Part shown: positions 11,701 through 24,200 of the stretch, one piece after another
How positions within the stretch are numbered: position 1 is the stretch's first letter
Layout: each line of letters begins with the position of its first letter
NCBI RefSeq assembly: GCF_026210795.1
Contig: NC_089435.1
Span: forward strand, 3,286,001-3,350,000
Direction of reading: 5' to 3'
Length of the DNA stretch: 64,000 nucleotides
Source of the DNA: Rhizophagus irregularis
Lineage: Eukaryota; Glomeromycota; Glomeromycetes; Glomerales; Glomeraceae
Notes under the pieces: generated by a model
Seen by the model: only the letters and a program-made list of their open reading frames with translations
What the model was told of the DNA's origin: nothing
Databases searched by the model: none
Position numbers and translations under genes: made by a program

Positions 11701-13504
11701 ACAATGATTAATGGTTAAAGAGTAATGATTGATGATTAATGATTGTTTTTTATCCTACGATAATGTTTGTAAACTGATTTATTAAAAATTCTCTATAGAA
11801 CTTTATTTTCTGATTTGAATTCCATGGAAGAAATATTGATGTAATAATTTCTGAATATCCCAATTGAATGTGTTAAACTTCTGTCAAAAGTCCGATAATC
11901 CGCAGTAGACTGTTTCTCAATAGTGCATATTTATGACGAAAAAAGAAAAAATTCTTACTTTATTTGATTATGTTATTTTTTCTCGACATAGTAGTAGGCA
12001 AAAAGTTCAGCCAATTATCTCACAAAAATTGGTTGGCCTTAGGATGACGTTTCAAAAAATATGGTTCTACACCAAAAAATATTTCTTTTAGGATTAATTC
12101 TTTTACGATGCTTTAACGAACATTAAAATTAAATATATCGATATATTTAGATTTTAGTAAGTTCTATTATATTTTTGAAAATTAATTAAAATTATTTGAG
12201 TGTTATTTAACTATTAAATATGGCGAGGATGAAATAAAATAAGTATGTATTGCAAACTGAGGTGATATGTATTCTTATTGACGGTTCGTAGTCATTATAT
12301 ATTATTTTTATGAAAAAAAAATTATTTTAAATTACCCGATACGATATTGTGATACGTGATATCATGCGGATTTTTTTGACAAATTTAACTAATGCCCTAG
12401 TTTTTGGCAGTGGTGATCGTCACCTAAGTTTTTATTGTAGATCTTCATGTGACTTATAATTTTACAAAGAAAAGTTGATAATACTTCGTGAATTATAAGC
12501 ATGAATAATTAGAGTTTGTGCACATACTCCGATACTAGATACTTGAGAATAGAGTTAATATATACTTTTATTCATTGATACCTATGGAATAACAAGTATT
12601 AACACTCTTTTAATATAAGGTTTTATAATACTCTAATTAGTATATAATATATTATCCTATTTAAGCGCGTCTGTCGAATTATGGTTATTGTTTGGTCGGC
12701 ATAATATTAATAATAGGATTAAAAAAAATATTTTATTTATTTTATTTTATTTTTTTTGCTTTCTTCAATAACGTATCTTAATTATTTAGAATTTATGTAT
12801 ATAACTTGCAATCTTGGATTTCATTACGGTATTGAGGATTATTATAATTGCAATTGCTTAATAATAAATGAGAAAAGTAAAGAGTAGTGACATTTGATGG
12901 AAAAAAACATTTCACTAAGTGATTTTAAGAATTTATACAATTTTGTTGATTTAAAAGTCATAGTTATTGATAAATCAAGGATGAATCAACAATCCGTAAT
13001 GAAATGTACAATAAAAAAGGAAGGAATAAATAAGTTTATTTAAATATATCGAAAAAATTGAAGGTTGAATTAACTTCTTAAACATCGTCCTCCCTTCCAT
13101 CCTTTAAATATCAGTTGAAATCCTTGTTCAAAAAGACATCTTTGTCAAATGACCAAATTGTCCGCAGTACAATTTTGTCCAAATATGCCACTTCCGATCC
13201 CACTCAGTCGCTCATTAGCTAATTTCCCGATAACATGTTTACATACTCAATAAACAATATACACTAAAAAATAAATTATATATAGAATGAACTATATAAA
13301 ATAAACTTTACTAAGTTATGCTTGATCAGCGTAACAATAAAAAAAACATTGAACAGATCATTTGTCAAATAACATCACATGATTTAAATGATTTAAATCT
13401 CAATGTTACACAAATATGCGTAGAGTCACATATATTACACAGTGGCGTTTATTTATCCCAAAAACTTTTTTCTTTCTTTCGAAAATAATAAAAATTAAAA
13501 AAAA
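8710..13504. other. Gene desert with scattered degenerate repeats
   Basis: Nearly 4.8 kb with no supported gene. Short runs of the degenerate ATGTCGGTAAAATG-type word occur at 10395-10470, 10840-10885 and 11170-11270. A related pattern with AAATGACCAAATTGTCC words lies at 13140-13200. A slightly more GC-rich piece at 9290-9610 has no open frame of note. Several long T or A runs flank it. Confidence 0.45.
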
Positions 13505-14971
13505 ATGACTTTTCAACTTTCAACACTTCCAACTGAATGTTTACATGAAATTCTTAAACATTTTGAGAATAATATTTCCACTTTACATTCATGCTTATTA
13601 GTTAATCGTCTTTGGTGTAGAATTTCCGTTAGAATTTTGTGGAGGAATGTTTGGAATTATAAGGATAATATTATTATTCGAGAACATTCATTGAAAGTTT
13701 CAACATCAATTCTTATTACATTAATTTCTTGTCTTCCTAATGATTCGAAAGAGATTTTATATAAAAATGAAATTTCTATTTTGACACCTACTTTAAGAAG
13801 ATCACCACTATTTAATTATGCAGAATTTTGTAAAGTCCTTTCAATTGATTCCCTTTCTGGAATGGTTCAAAAGATTCTTAAAAATGAATGTAGTGTTCTC
13901 ATGGATGAATTTATCAAAATGTTTGTGAATCAAATCTCTTCTTTAGAAAAATTAACTTATAATTGTCGATATAATACTAAATTTTCTTTTACCTATTTTC
14001 CTGGAGCGAGAGACCTTTCAAAATTATGCTGCAGGTCAAATCTTCCAACTAATTTTTTTTGGCAATTATCTAAAATATGTCATAATATACAATCAATTTC
14101 TATAGATGTTCGTACTAAAATTCCAGATGAGTTAAATGAATTGATTTCTTCACAAAATAATTTAAGAAATTTAACTTTAATAGTTTTTGGAGTTAGTTTG
14201 GAAAAGATTATACCTTCTTTAACAAAGAATTCCAATACAATAACAAAGTTGTGTCTTTATAGTGAAAATAATGCTTTACATTTATCTTTTATAAGTTTAC
14301 TAACTAACTTACAAGAAATTTTCATTTCAATCTTTGATGATGGATATATTGATGATTTTAAAAAGTTACAATATGTTAATTTTTCTAAATTAAAAAAATT
14401 AAAGATTCCATATCATTGTCCAAATCCTAAATATTTAAATAAATTTTTAGAAATTAATGGAAAAAATCTTGAAAATTTTTATTCAGGTGGAAATGATAAA
14501 AATTTTGGTTTATCAATTGCTAATTTTTGTCCAAATATTAAAAATCTTTTTGTATTATTTTATGATGATGAAATAAATCTTTTAAGAAATATACTTATTT
14601 CTTGTCAATATTTAGAAAGTATTAAAATTCATTGTGGAAAAAGATTTTTATCAGAAAGGGAAATATTAGGAATTATTGTAAATTATTCACAAAATAATTT
14701 TTATGAATTAAAACTTTATAATGATTCATATCCAAATCCAATCACTGTAACTCCGCAATATTTAGAATCAATTTTTATAAATTGGAAAAATAGAGAATCT
14801 AAAAAATTACTTAATTTAGTAATTATTGAGGATTATGAAGGTTATAATGGTTTAATAAATGAAGCAAATATGATGATAATTAAAAAATATGAAAATTTAG
14901 GTATAATTAAATTTGTGGTTAGAAATTATGAAGAAGAATCAATAGAAGAGAAAGAAGAATATTTTTTTTGA
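13505..14971 (+). CDS. F-box protein with LRR-like repeats
   Basis: A single-exon protein of 488 residues. Residues 1-50 form an F-box: LSTLPTECLHEILKHF, then HSCLLVNRLWCRISVRILWR, the motif that binds Skp1 in SCF ubiquitin ligases. The remainder is a run of LRR-like segments (for example SIANFCPNIKNLFVLF and LENFYSGGN) that would recognise a substrate, and it ends in an acidic Glu-rich tail. The ATG is preceded by an A-rich leader that is almost identical in its paralogue at 16374. The two genes align along their whole length, so they are a tandem duplication. The target protein is unknown. Broken relatives lie at 36100, 55075 and 57930. Confidence 0.85.
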   Translation: MTFQLSTLPTECLHEILKHFENNISTLHSCLLVNRLWCRISVRILWRNVWNYKDNIIIREHSLKVSTSILITLISCLPNDSKEILYKNEISILTPTLRRSPLFNYAEFCKVLSIDSLSGMVQKILKNECSVLMDEFIKMFVNQISSLEKLTYNCRYNTKFSFTYFPGARDLSKLCCRSNLPTNFFWQLSKICHNIQSISIDVRTKIPDELNELISSQNNLRNLTLIVFGVSLEKIIPSLTKNSNTITKLCLYSENNALHLSFISLLTNLQEIFISIFDDGYIDDFKKLQYVNFSKLKKLKIPYHCPNPKYLNKFLEINGKNLENFYSGGNDKNFGLSIANFCPNIKNLFVLFYDDEINLLRNILISCQYLESIKIHCGKRFLSEREILGIIVNYSQNNFYELKLYNDSYPNPITVTPQYLESIFINWKNRESKKLLNLVIIEDYEGYNGLINEANMMIIKKYENLGIIKFVVRNYEEESIEEKEEYFF

Positions 14972-15331
14972 TATCTAAGACTAGATTTTTTTATAACGTT
15001 ATATAATGTATATTTTTTATAATAATAAAGCATTCTTTATTTTTTTAAATTAATTATTATTATCGTCTCTTGTACGTTTATTAAGGTGTTTAATGACTTT
15101 TAGCCAGTAAGAGATTCAATGAAAGAGAGAATAATAATAAAATAATAAAAATATTAACAATAAAGTTACTTTAATAATGATTACGATCGTATTTGAAGTT
15201 CTTTTTTAAATCGCAGTAAATTCGGATAATATATATAACAAATATATATATATATTATTTAACTATGTCTCCAAGTAAAAATCAAACTTACTATCATAAA
15301 AGTTTATTTTAATCATAGTAAAAGGTATGTA
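14972..15331. other. Intergenic DNA between the F-box gene and a MITE
   Basis: Contains the probable 3' end of the F-box transcript (an AATAATAAAG word near 15020) and AT-rich sequence. No gene is seen. Confidence 0.4.
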
Positions 15332-15754
15332 CAGTTGCGTCGGAAAGTAACGCCCGATTCACAATTACATAGTAAATTACATATATAAAATGAATTCCGT
15401 ATTTTATAATTAAAACGGTTTTTGCATTTTGACTTTAAAATGATATAAAATTAGAAATAATTATTAAAATAAATATAAATATATGTGCATCTTGAAATTA
15501 TCTATTTTTATATGTAAATTCTTTTTTTGGATTTAAAACATATAAAAAAATACTTTTTTACATTACAATTAAAATATCTCTTGCATTTTAACTTTCCCAA
15601 AGTTTAAATATCATTTTTCTAAAAGAATATGATATTAACTTTAAAGTAATATAAATTTAGAAACAATTATTAAAAGAAAAATAAATATGTATATAGCTTG
15701 AAATTTTTTATTTTTATATGTTTACTATGCGGGCGTTACTTTCCGACGCGACTT
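15332..15754. mobile_element. Tc1/mariner-like MITE with internal duplication
   Basis: The 423-bp block has 25-bp inverted ends matching at 23 positions (core GCGTCGGAAAGTAACGCCCG), with TA on each side (15330-15331 and 15755-15756). The inner part contains two related AT-rich copies of about 80 bp, near 15440-15522 and 15645-15727. No coding capacity. It lies between the duplicated F-box genes, so it arrived after the duplication or was lost from the other flank. Confidence 0.8.
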
Positions 15755-16373
15755 TACAAATTAAATTATGGTTATTGATTTTTACCATTCCTAATTATTA
15801 TGTGTTAATTTTGCCAATAAATAAAATTTAAAAAATTACTCAAATGTTAATTATCGAGACATTTAATATGGATACAATGCATTTATTTGTTTTATAGATA
15901 TTAAAATTGGCTTGACATAAATTCAGAGATTTCAATATCAATAATACTTTATGGTCGAACAGATCGGCCAGAATTAGCATGTTCAGGTTGAGGCTGAATT
16001 ATAACCTAAAGCTGGCCAAAAATTCCAGACCTAAGACGTACAAAAAATTGTAGTTGATCATCAATTTGAATCATGCTAATCGACTATTATCTATGTCCTT
16101 TATTTGTATCTTGAATAAGTTTAATTTCGAACACATCTTGACCATGAATAAATTATTATGATTACAAGTAATTCCGGCCAGAATTACAGATCATTTATTA
16201 TAAGTAAATAATGTTTCACAAAGGTCACGTAATCAAATTAATTATTTTAGGATATTCCGAGTGAAATGTTACACGTACATAGCGTTACAGATATTTTTTA
16301 TTGCGTAATTTTTATTTGTGTTTGTGTTTGTGGTTTTTTTTTAATCCCTTGAAAAAAAATTGAGAAAAAAAAA
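15755..16373. other. Promoter-side intergenic DNA of the second F-box gene
   Basis: No gene. The word GGCCAGAATT occurs twice (15966 and 16186). The last 60 bp are a T-rich then A-rich leader before the start codon at 16374. Confidence 0.4.
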
Positions 16374-17843
16374 ATGACTTATCAACTTCCAACACTTCCA
16401 ACTGACTGTTTAAATAATATTGTTGAATTTTTAGAAAATGATAAAGATACTTTGCATTCGTGCTTATTAGTTAATCGTCTTTGGTGTAAAGTTTCAGTTA
16501 GAATTTTATGGAGAGACCTTTGGGATAATAAGGAACGTTCATTAAGAATGGCATCATCAATTCTTAGTACATTGATTGCTTGTCTTCCCAATAAATCGAA
16601 AGAAATCTTATTCAAAAATGGAATTTTTATTTCAACCCCTACTTCAAAATCACCTTTGTTTGATTATACGGCATTTTGTCAAGTTCTTTTAATTTGTGAG
16701 ATTAATAAAATAGTTTATAATGTCCTTAGAGATATACCTTCCAATAACTCATTGAGTTTACAAGATAGATATTGTTTAGTTACTAATGAAATTATCAAAA
16801 TGTTTATGAATCAAGTTTCTTTGAAAAAACTTTCTTATATATATAATCATTATCAATATAATCTTTCTTTCACTTATTTTTTTGAAGTGAGAAATCTTTC
16901 AGAATTACATTGTGGCACAAATCTTAATTCTGACTTTTATTATCGGTTATCTCAAACATGTCGAAATTTACAATCAATTTCTATAGAATTTTATAGTAAT
17001 GAAGTTTCAAGTGAATTAAAAGAATTAATTTCTTTACAAAATAATTTAAAAAAATGCACTTTAATTGCTTATTATGGTAATAGTTGGGAAAATATTATAC
17101 CTAGTATAACAAATCATTCTAATACATTAACGAAATTACACCTTTGTAGTGATTATACTAATTTATCATTATCATTTGTTAGTTTATTTCCAAATTTACA
17201 AGAAATTGTATTTTCATTCCTTGAGAGCGCTGATTTTGAAGATTTTAAAGTGTTACAATTTTCTAAGTTTCCTAATTTACAAATTTTAAAAATTCCTTAT
17301 CATTGTCCAAAACCTGAATATGTGATGAGATTTTTAGAAATTAATGGAAAAAATCTTAAAAATTTTTATATAAGTGAAAATGATAAAGATTTAAGTTTAT
17401 CTATCGCTAATTTTTGTCCAAACCTTAAAAGTCTTTGTGTAACTCTTAATAATGATGAAATAGATATATTAAAAAATATATTTATTGGTTGTCAATATTT
17501 AGAAAGAATTAAAATTTGGTGTGGTGGTGAATATTTAACTGTTGAGAAAGTATTAGAAACTATAGTAAATCATTCATCAAATAATTTTCATGAATTAAAA
17601 ATACATAATAGTTCAAATTCAGCTTATGTATCATCAGAAATTTTAGAATTATTTTTTATGAGATGGAAAAATAGGTTACCAAAAAAATCACTTAATTTAA
17701 TAGGTATTAATTGTTTTTATTATAATTATAATAGTTTAGTAAATGAGGAAAATTTGAATATAATTAAAAATTATGAAAATTTAGGTGTTGTTAAATTTAG
17801 GACTAGGAGTTATTATGAAGAAGGAAAAGAAGAAGAAAACTAA
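16374..17843 (+). CDS. F-box protein with LRR-like repeats (paralogue)
   Basis: A single-exon protein of 489 residues, collinear with the gene at 13505. The F-box is residues 1-50 (LPTLPTDCLNNIVEFL, then HSCLLVNRLWCKVSVRILWR). LRR-like segments follow, including SIANFCPNLKSLCVTL and LVNEENLNIIKNYENLG near the C terminus, and the protein ends in a Glu-rich tail. Family role: substrate adaptor of an SCF-type E3 ubiquitin ligase, cytosolic or nuclear. The substrate cannot be read from the sequence. The coding frame is intact. Divergence from its neighbour is spread over the whole length, which points to an old duplication. Confidence 0.85.
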   Translation: MTYQLPTLPTDCLNNIVEFLENDKDTLHSCLLVNRLWCKVSVRILWRDLWDNKERSLRMASSILSTLIACLPNKSKEILFKNGIFISTPTSKSPLFDYTAFCQVLLICEINKIVYNVLRDIPSNNSLSLQDRYCLVTNEIIKMFMNQVSLKKLSYIYNHYQYNLSFTYFFEVRNLSELHCGTNLNSDFYYRLSQTCRNLQSISIEFYSNEVSSELKELISLQNNLKKCTLIAYYGNSWENIIPSITNHSNTLTKLHLCSDYTNLSLSFVSLFPNLQEIVFSFLESADFEDFKVLQFSKFPNLQILKIPYHCPKPEYVMRFLEINGKNLKNFYISENDKDLSLSIANFCPNLKSLCVTLNNDEIDILKNIFIGCQYLERIKIWCGGEYLTVEKVLETIVNHSSNNFHELKIHNSSNSAYVSSEILELFFMRWKNRLPKKSLNLIGINCFYYNYNSLVNEENLNIIKNYENLGVVKFRTRSYYEEGKEEEN

Positions 17844-19190
17844 TATTATTTATGATTATTTTTTTTATATATTTTATTCGTTTCTATTTATAAATTTTAG
17901 AGATAAAATTTTAATTTATTTATATTTATTTTTTTTTTTTACATGATTATTTTTGTATTTTGAGTGAAAGTTTCCAAATATCCAGATAATAAATTTAAAT
18001 CCAACGAATTGTGAATTTAATTCTAATAATTTTTTGATTTATTCGCTTATTTGAACTAAATCATACTAAACGAAATAAGATAGAATTAGTGCGCGTGCTA
18101 ATATTATAATATGTCGATTAGGATTCAGGATCAAAAATATCGGGTATGATAAAAAATTATCGGATACAGCAAATTTTACAGTGTCAGGAAGCAAGCAATC
18201 ATAAATTAGACCTTTGGCTTTTTCATCAGTGCTTTTATCAAATGTCCGATTAGCTTTTATCGATTCATCTTCTGCTATACAAGCTTATTCATATAAGTTA
18301 GCCATATTTTGTAAGATATCCGATTTTCCCTGACCCGAGGTCAGCGAAATTTCATTCACACGAGATATAGAGTCATGCAAAGCGCCTCTCGGCTAGAAGA
18401 TATGTCGTTACAGCTGATACTAGTAGATATTTCTCTAATCAAGCCTTCGCAAGCTGAAGATCCCTGTTCGTTCTTCCGCTCATGGCAAGTAGAAGATGTA
18501 ATATTCTGGGAAATCGAGGGCGTCTCCTGGTCCTAATTTCGTTACCAGGAAAACTTCTGGTGGTTATGAATATTCGCAGGCTTATGACTCTTCTGATATT
18601 TATACTATTTGCATAGTAGGTCCAGCTATTGAAAAATAAATAAAATTTAATAATAAAACATGTTTTTGATTCATTTTTTTTAAAAAAAATTATAAAATTT
18701 CAGAACTAGCATAACTAAAATCGGGTTTGGAACTTATACTCAATTAAAATTATAATAATTAATTATATTGAATTCATTATTTCCTCCTACAATTTTTGCA
18801 TTAGATAACTTCATACAATATAGGCTAATTAGAAATTTTATGTACAAAAATATATAAATGTTATATATCAATAAGCAAGTGAACAGCTAATAGTTGTTTT
18901 TTAATATTTTCTAAATAATTTTATTAAAAAACAATTTTTTCATGTACTCTGATAGTTCTGATAGTACTATATGCGATAATAAAATATTTTGGATCATGGA
19001 ATTTAACTAAAGGATCGGTAAATACCTAAATTTGTAGTTAATTGCTGATATATCCTATAAGATTCAAAAGGTTTCGATTTTCAAAGCAAGTAATTTCCGA
19101 AAAAAAGGCCTGTTACCGGCGCACCTGTCACACTTTTCATTATATCAATGGGAGACGAAAAGAAGTGATGGGAAGATGAAGAGGAGTAAA
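17844..19190. other. Intergenic DNA, no gene seen
   Basis: The stretch 18100-18610 is noticeably more GC-balanced than its surroundings and looks like eroded coding or repeat DNA, but no frame stays open long enough to support a gene. The rest is AT-rich. Confidence 0.4.
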
Positions 19191-19194
19191 AATT

Positions 19195-20450
19195 TATTAA
19201 AATTATAAAACTTAATAAAAAATTTTCCAATAAATTTTCAATCAATTTTTTATAAAAAAAAAGATCTCTAATGAAATTCTTTATTAAAAAAAATTTCAAG
19301 CCAAAATTCTCGATACCCTTATTAAAAAAAACTATTTTCAATAAAATTTTCTATTAAGATTTCTAAACAAAATTCTCCATCAAAAAAATAAAAATAATTT
19401 TCTCTGATGAAATTCTCAATCAAAAAAAAATATCCCGATTAAAGAAAAGTTTCTAACGAAAATCTTCCATCAAAAAACACATTTTAAAATTCAAAGATTC
19501 TTACCTATTAAAAAAAAATCCAAAAGAATTTCTATATCAAAAAAAACTCCCCTCCTATTAAAAAAAAAAATCTTTACCGAGATTCTCTATAAAAAAAATC
19601 TCTGTTAAAAAAATTTACTAACGAAATGATCTATCAAAAAAAAAATCTACTGTATAATGAAATTTCTATCAAAAAAAAAAATTCTCAGCGAAATTATTTA
19701 TCTTCCTATTAAAGAAAAATTCTTTATAAAATCCTCTATCAAAACAATCTCCCTATTAAAAAAAATTCTCTAATAAAGTTCTCCGTCGAAAATGCTTTCA
19801 CCTATTAAAAAAAATTCCCAAAAGAAATTCTTTATCAAGGAAAACTCCCTCCTATTAAAAAAAGATTCTTAACGAAATTCTCACAAAATTATTTTTATCA
19901 AAAAAATATTTCCTATTAAAAAAATTCTCCAAAGAATTTATTTTCTACAAAAAAAAGATCCTCAATGAATTCTCTATCAAAAAAAAAAAATCTCTCCTCA
20001 AATTAAGTATATGAGGACCCAGAAATATACATAAAAGGTCATGTTTGAGTTTGCTAAAAAAATCATGAAAATCTTTCCTTTTTTAGATAATTTTTGATAA
20101 TGCCGGTCAGAATTGTATTCCCTATTATAGTAACTGGCTAACGTTATCATAATTCCGGCCCTGAAAAAATGCGTACAGCTCATAGTAAAAAATTTTTTCA
20201 TCACCTGACCCCTATATATATGTCCTAATATGCCAAAAAAAAATCTTATTAAAAAAAAATCCTCCAATGAAACTTCTAATAAATAAGATTTTTGATGAAA
20301 ATATCCATCAAAAAAATCAGAAATGATGTCTAACGAAATTTTTTATCAAAAAAAAATCTTTTTATTAAAAAAAATTCCCAAAAATATTCTATCAAAAAAA
20401 AGCCTTTGCCTATATTAAAAAAAAAGCAATAAAAAAAAATCATTCATGTA
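19195..20450. repeat. Long degenerate tandem repeat of A-runs and TCT words
   Basis: About 1.2 kb made of imperfect units, each with a run of 6-10 A, then AATTCTC(T/C), then a word such as AATGAAATT or CTATCAAAAAA. The period is loosely 35-45 bp. The order of words (CTATTAAAAAA, TTCTCTAA, GAAATTCTCTATC) is kept in most units, so it is a decayed satellite and not just low complexity. A unique insert of about 200 bp (20020-20220) interrupts it. Confidence 0.65.
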
Positions 20451-20544
20451 AAATTTTAAACTTAAAAAACATGTGATCGACAAAATATCAGACAAAGAAA
20501 CTAATTTTTGACAAAGATAAAATTATCGAGTATAGTTGGATTAA

Positions 20545-20735
20545 ATGAAACACAGTTAGACAAAAACATCAAGCACAGACGGACGGAAATACATCAAGCA
20601 AGCATGATCAGATAAAACCATCAAGCACGTACAGATAAAAACATCAAGCACCCACACAAGCATGAACAGATAAAAATATCAAGCACGTGATAGATGAAAA
20701 TCAAGCATGAACAGGAAAATGTCAGGCACGGTGTA
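20545..20735. repeat. Minisatellite with ACATCAAGCAC words
   Basis: Six to seven imperfect copies of a 25-35 bp unit with the core GATAAAAACATCAAGCAC and the variable part AAGCATGAACA. Confidence 0.65.
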
Positions 20736-20739
20736 ACAT

Positions 20740-21060
20740 TTTGTCAATCCACGCTTGATTTTTCACCCGCCAAATGCCTGATAGTTTAGTCCAACTCGGC
20801 TTGCCATAGTTACCGGTGCACCTGTCACACCTAGGCGCAAGTATGCAACAGCAGGTAACGCCTGAATGCGACAGGTGCGCCATGTTTATGCGCCTAAACA
20901 TGCGCCACATGCCATATAAAATAAGCTGCACCTTCCTAATCCAGGCGCGAGCTGTCGGCAAAACCCGGCACACTTTAATCAATGATGGCATTTACTGGAA
21001 ACGGTAGAGTCTGTTGCAGATCATCGGACTTTCGGTTAATTGATTTGCCTGATCTGCCTG
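20740..21060. other. GC-richer island upstream of kinase gene A
   Basis: The block contains repeated words such as AGGTGCGCC, GGCGCAAG and ATGCGCC and partial inverted repeats. It has short frames on both strands but no recognised protein. It may be the remnant of a non-coding mobile element. A TTCTAGAA palindrome follows at 21077-21084. Confidence 0.35.
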
Positions 21061-21232
21061 GTGACATAATGTGGAATTCTAGAACTTAAATCGAAAAAAA
21101 AAAGTTCTATAATAAATTTAATACACAAATCAGGTTTAAGTGGAAGATCATAGTATAATGCCAAATAAATATAAATATCGTTATAATTGAACTTAGCTTT
21201 TTAAATTTCTTCTACTTCTTAAATATAACCAC

Positions 21233-24200
21233 ATGGAACTTTCAAATATATATATTGGAAATTCTCTTGATTCAAAATCTAGCCCTAACTTGATTCAGTT
21301 TATTCCTTTTAATAATGATGAGAGTAAATGTTACTATTGTCAAAAGCCTTATTCTACAACATATCTATTTAATCAAAAATATTGCAAGCATTGCTTGATG
21401 TTGTATATTAAATATACAGCTAATGACAATTTGGATGTATGCATAAGGACAAGTTATTTTAATTGTAGTAGACATGAACCAAGAAGCTTAGATTATTGCA
21501 CAAATAAAATTCAGGAATGGTGCAATAGTTGCTCTGAAATTTTATACTTTAAACAAATAGTTACAAATCAAAAGTTTGGATTTGTAAATGAGCAAAGAAA
21601 AAAGTTTATTGAAAATAAAATAGATTGTAAATTATGTGGAAAAGTAATTTACAATCAGTTGGTATTTGTTGAAATATATTTATATTGCATTGAATTTAAG
21701 TTGTGTTCAGATTGTTTTAAAATTTCTTCTGGATTGATAGAATCAACTTCAACTAAAAAATCTATTCCAATTCTTTATTTACCTTGGTGGGATGCTCATA
21801 ATCAATGTATAGCTTGTAATCGATTTCTAGAATTCAAATCCAATTGTCAAAAATTGTGCTTAAATTGTAAGATTATTTATATTGGATGTAGATTCTGTTT
21901 GACAACAAATATTATATTTGGAATTGTAGACCAATCTCAATGCAAAAAATGCAAAAGAATGATATCTATTATTGTTGATATTACCAATTTTGTAGAAGAA
22001 AGCGGTGTTTTTACAAAAATCCATACACATAATTATAATCAAATAGCCAATTATACAACAGTTAACAAGAATTCTAATCCATTAGAAGTATATAATTTTA
22101 TAAGTAGGCGTTATCTTTCTTTAAAACCATTAATAGATTTGATTTCATTATATTCTCAAATCATAAATTTGAAAGAAGATTCTTTACCAATTATGTTTAT
22201 TCCTTTTAATAATGATGAGAATGAATGTTGTTATTGCAAAAGGACTTATTATATAACACATTTATTTAAGCAAAAATATTGCCAGCATTGCTTAATATTA
22301 TATATTAAATGTACAGCTAGCAGCAATTTAGATATACATATAGCTACAATAGATTATCAGTATAGTAATACAAGTCATATAGTACAGGAGTGGTATGATA
22401 ATTGCCCTGAAATTATATACTTTAAACAAATGGTCACCAATGATAAATGGAATTATATTAGTAGTTATGATAATATTGAAAATATAAAATATTGTAAATT
22501 ATGTGGCAAATTAATTTTCAATCAGATATCTTCAGATATACTAAGTTTATATTACATTGAATTTAAGTTGTGTTCAGACTGCTATAAAATTTCTTCTGGA
22601 TGGGTAGAATCAACTTTAACTAAAGAATTTATTCCAATTCTTTACTTACCTTGGTGGGATGCTTATAATCAATGTATAGCTTGTGATCAATTTCTAGAAT
22701 TTAAATCCAATTGCCAAAAATTGTGCTTAAATTGTAAGATTATTTATATTGGATGTAGATACTGTTTGACTACAAATATCATATTTGGAATTACGGAACA
22801 ATCTCAATGTAAAACATGCAAAAGAATGATATCTATTATCATTGATGTTACCAATATTGAAGAAAGTGTTGTTTCCACAAAAATCAGTACATATAATTAT
22901 AATCAAATAGCTAATTATACAAATAACAAGAATTCTAACCCACTAAATATATATAATTTTATAGGTAGGAATTATCTTCCTTTACAATCATTAATAGATT
23001 TGACTTCATATTTCAATATTACAATTATAGAAGATAATGATAATTCTTTTAATCCTACTATACCAATTATGTTTATTCCTTTTAATAATGATGAGATTGA
23101 ATGTTGCTATTGCAGAGGGCCTTATTCTACAACGCCTTTATTTGGACAAAATTATTGTAAGGATTGTTTATTTTTATATATCAAGCATACAATTATTAAT
23201 AATTTGGATGTATATATATGTTCAGGCTATTCTGCATGTAAAAAGCATGAACTAAGAAGATTATATTTTTGTACACAAAATATTCAGGAATGGTGCAATA
23301 GCTGTTCTAAAGTTTTATTCTTTAAGCAAATAGTTACAAATAATAGACTGGAATATATTAATTGTTATAACAAAGAGTATATAGAAAACATTAAAAATTG
23401 TAAATTATGTGACAAAATGATTTACAAACAGATATCTATAAATAAGATTGAATTTAGATTATGTTTAGATTGTTACAAAATTTCTTCTGGATGGGTAGAA
23501 TCAACTTTGACTAAAAAAATCATTCCAATCCTTTACTTACCTTGGTGGGATGCTTATAATCAATGTATAGCTTGTGATCAACTTCTAAAATTTAAATCTA
23601 ACTGTCAAAAATTATGCTTAAATTGTAAGATTATTTATACTGGATGTAGATTCTGTTTGACAACAAATATTATATTTGGAATTACGGGTCAATCTCAGTG
23701 TAAAAAATGTAAAAGAATGATATTTATTATCAATAATATTACCAATATTGAAGAAAATGTTATTTCTACAAAAGTCAATATATATAAATATAACCAAATA
23801 GCCAATTATACAATTGATATGAATTCTGATCCATTAGAAGTATATGATCTTATAAGTAGGTTTTATCTTCCTTTAAAACCACTAACAGATTTGATTTCGT
23901 ATTTCAAAATTGCAATTATGGAAGATAATGAAGATTCTTTTAGCTCTATTGTACCAATTATGTTTATTCCTTTTAATAATGATGAGAATGAATGTTATTA
24001 TTGTAAAAAGCCTTATTCTACAACACTCTTATTTAAACAAAAATATTGCAAGCATTGCTTGACATTATATATTAAATGTACAGCTAACAACAATTTAGAT
24101 GTACATATAATTACAATAGATTCTCAATGTAGAAATAGACATAAACCAAGAAGCTTAGATTTTTGCGTACAGAATCTTTGGGAGTGGTGTAATAGTTGCT

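Noticed and set aside
19081-20267. Hydrophobic minus-strand frames in the A-rich satellite
   Set aside because: Lys/Phe-rich text from A/T runs; ends with the repeat and has no domain.
20722-21007. Opposing frames in the GC-richer island
   Set aside because: Both strands open only by chance in GC-rich DNA; neither has a recognisable domain.
21860-22042. Minus-strand frames inside kinase gene A (also 24524-24709)
   Set aside because: They appear at the same place in each repeat unit because the units are similar; no independent signal.
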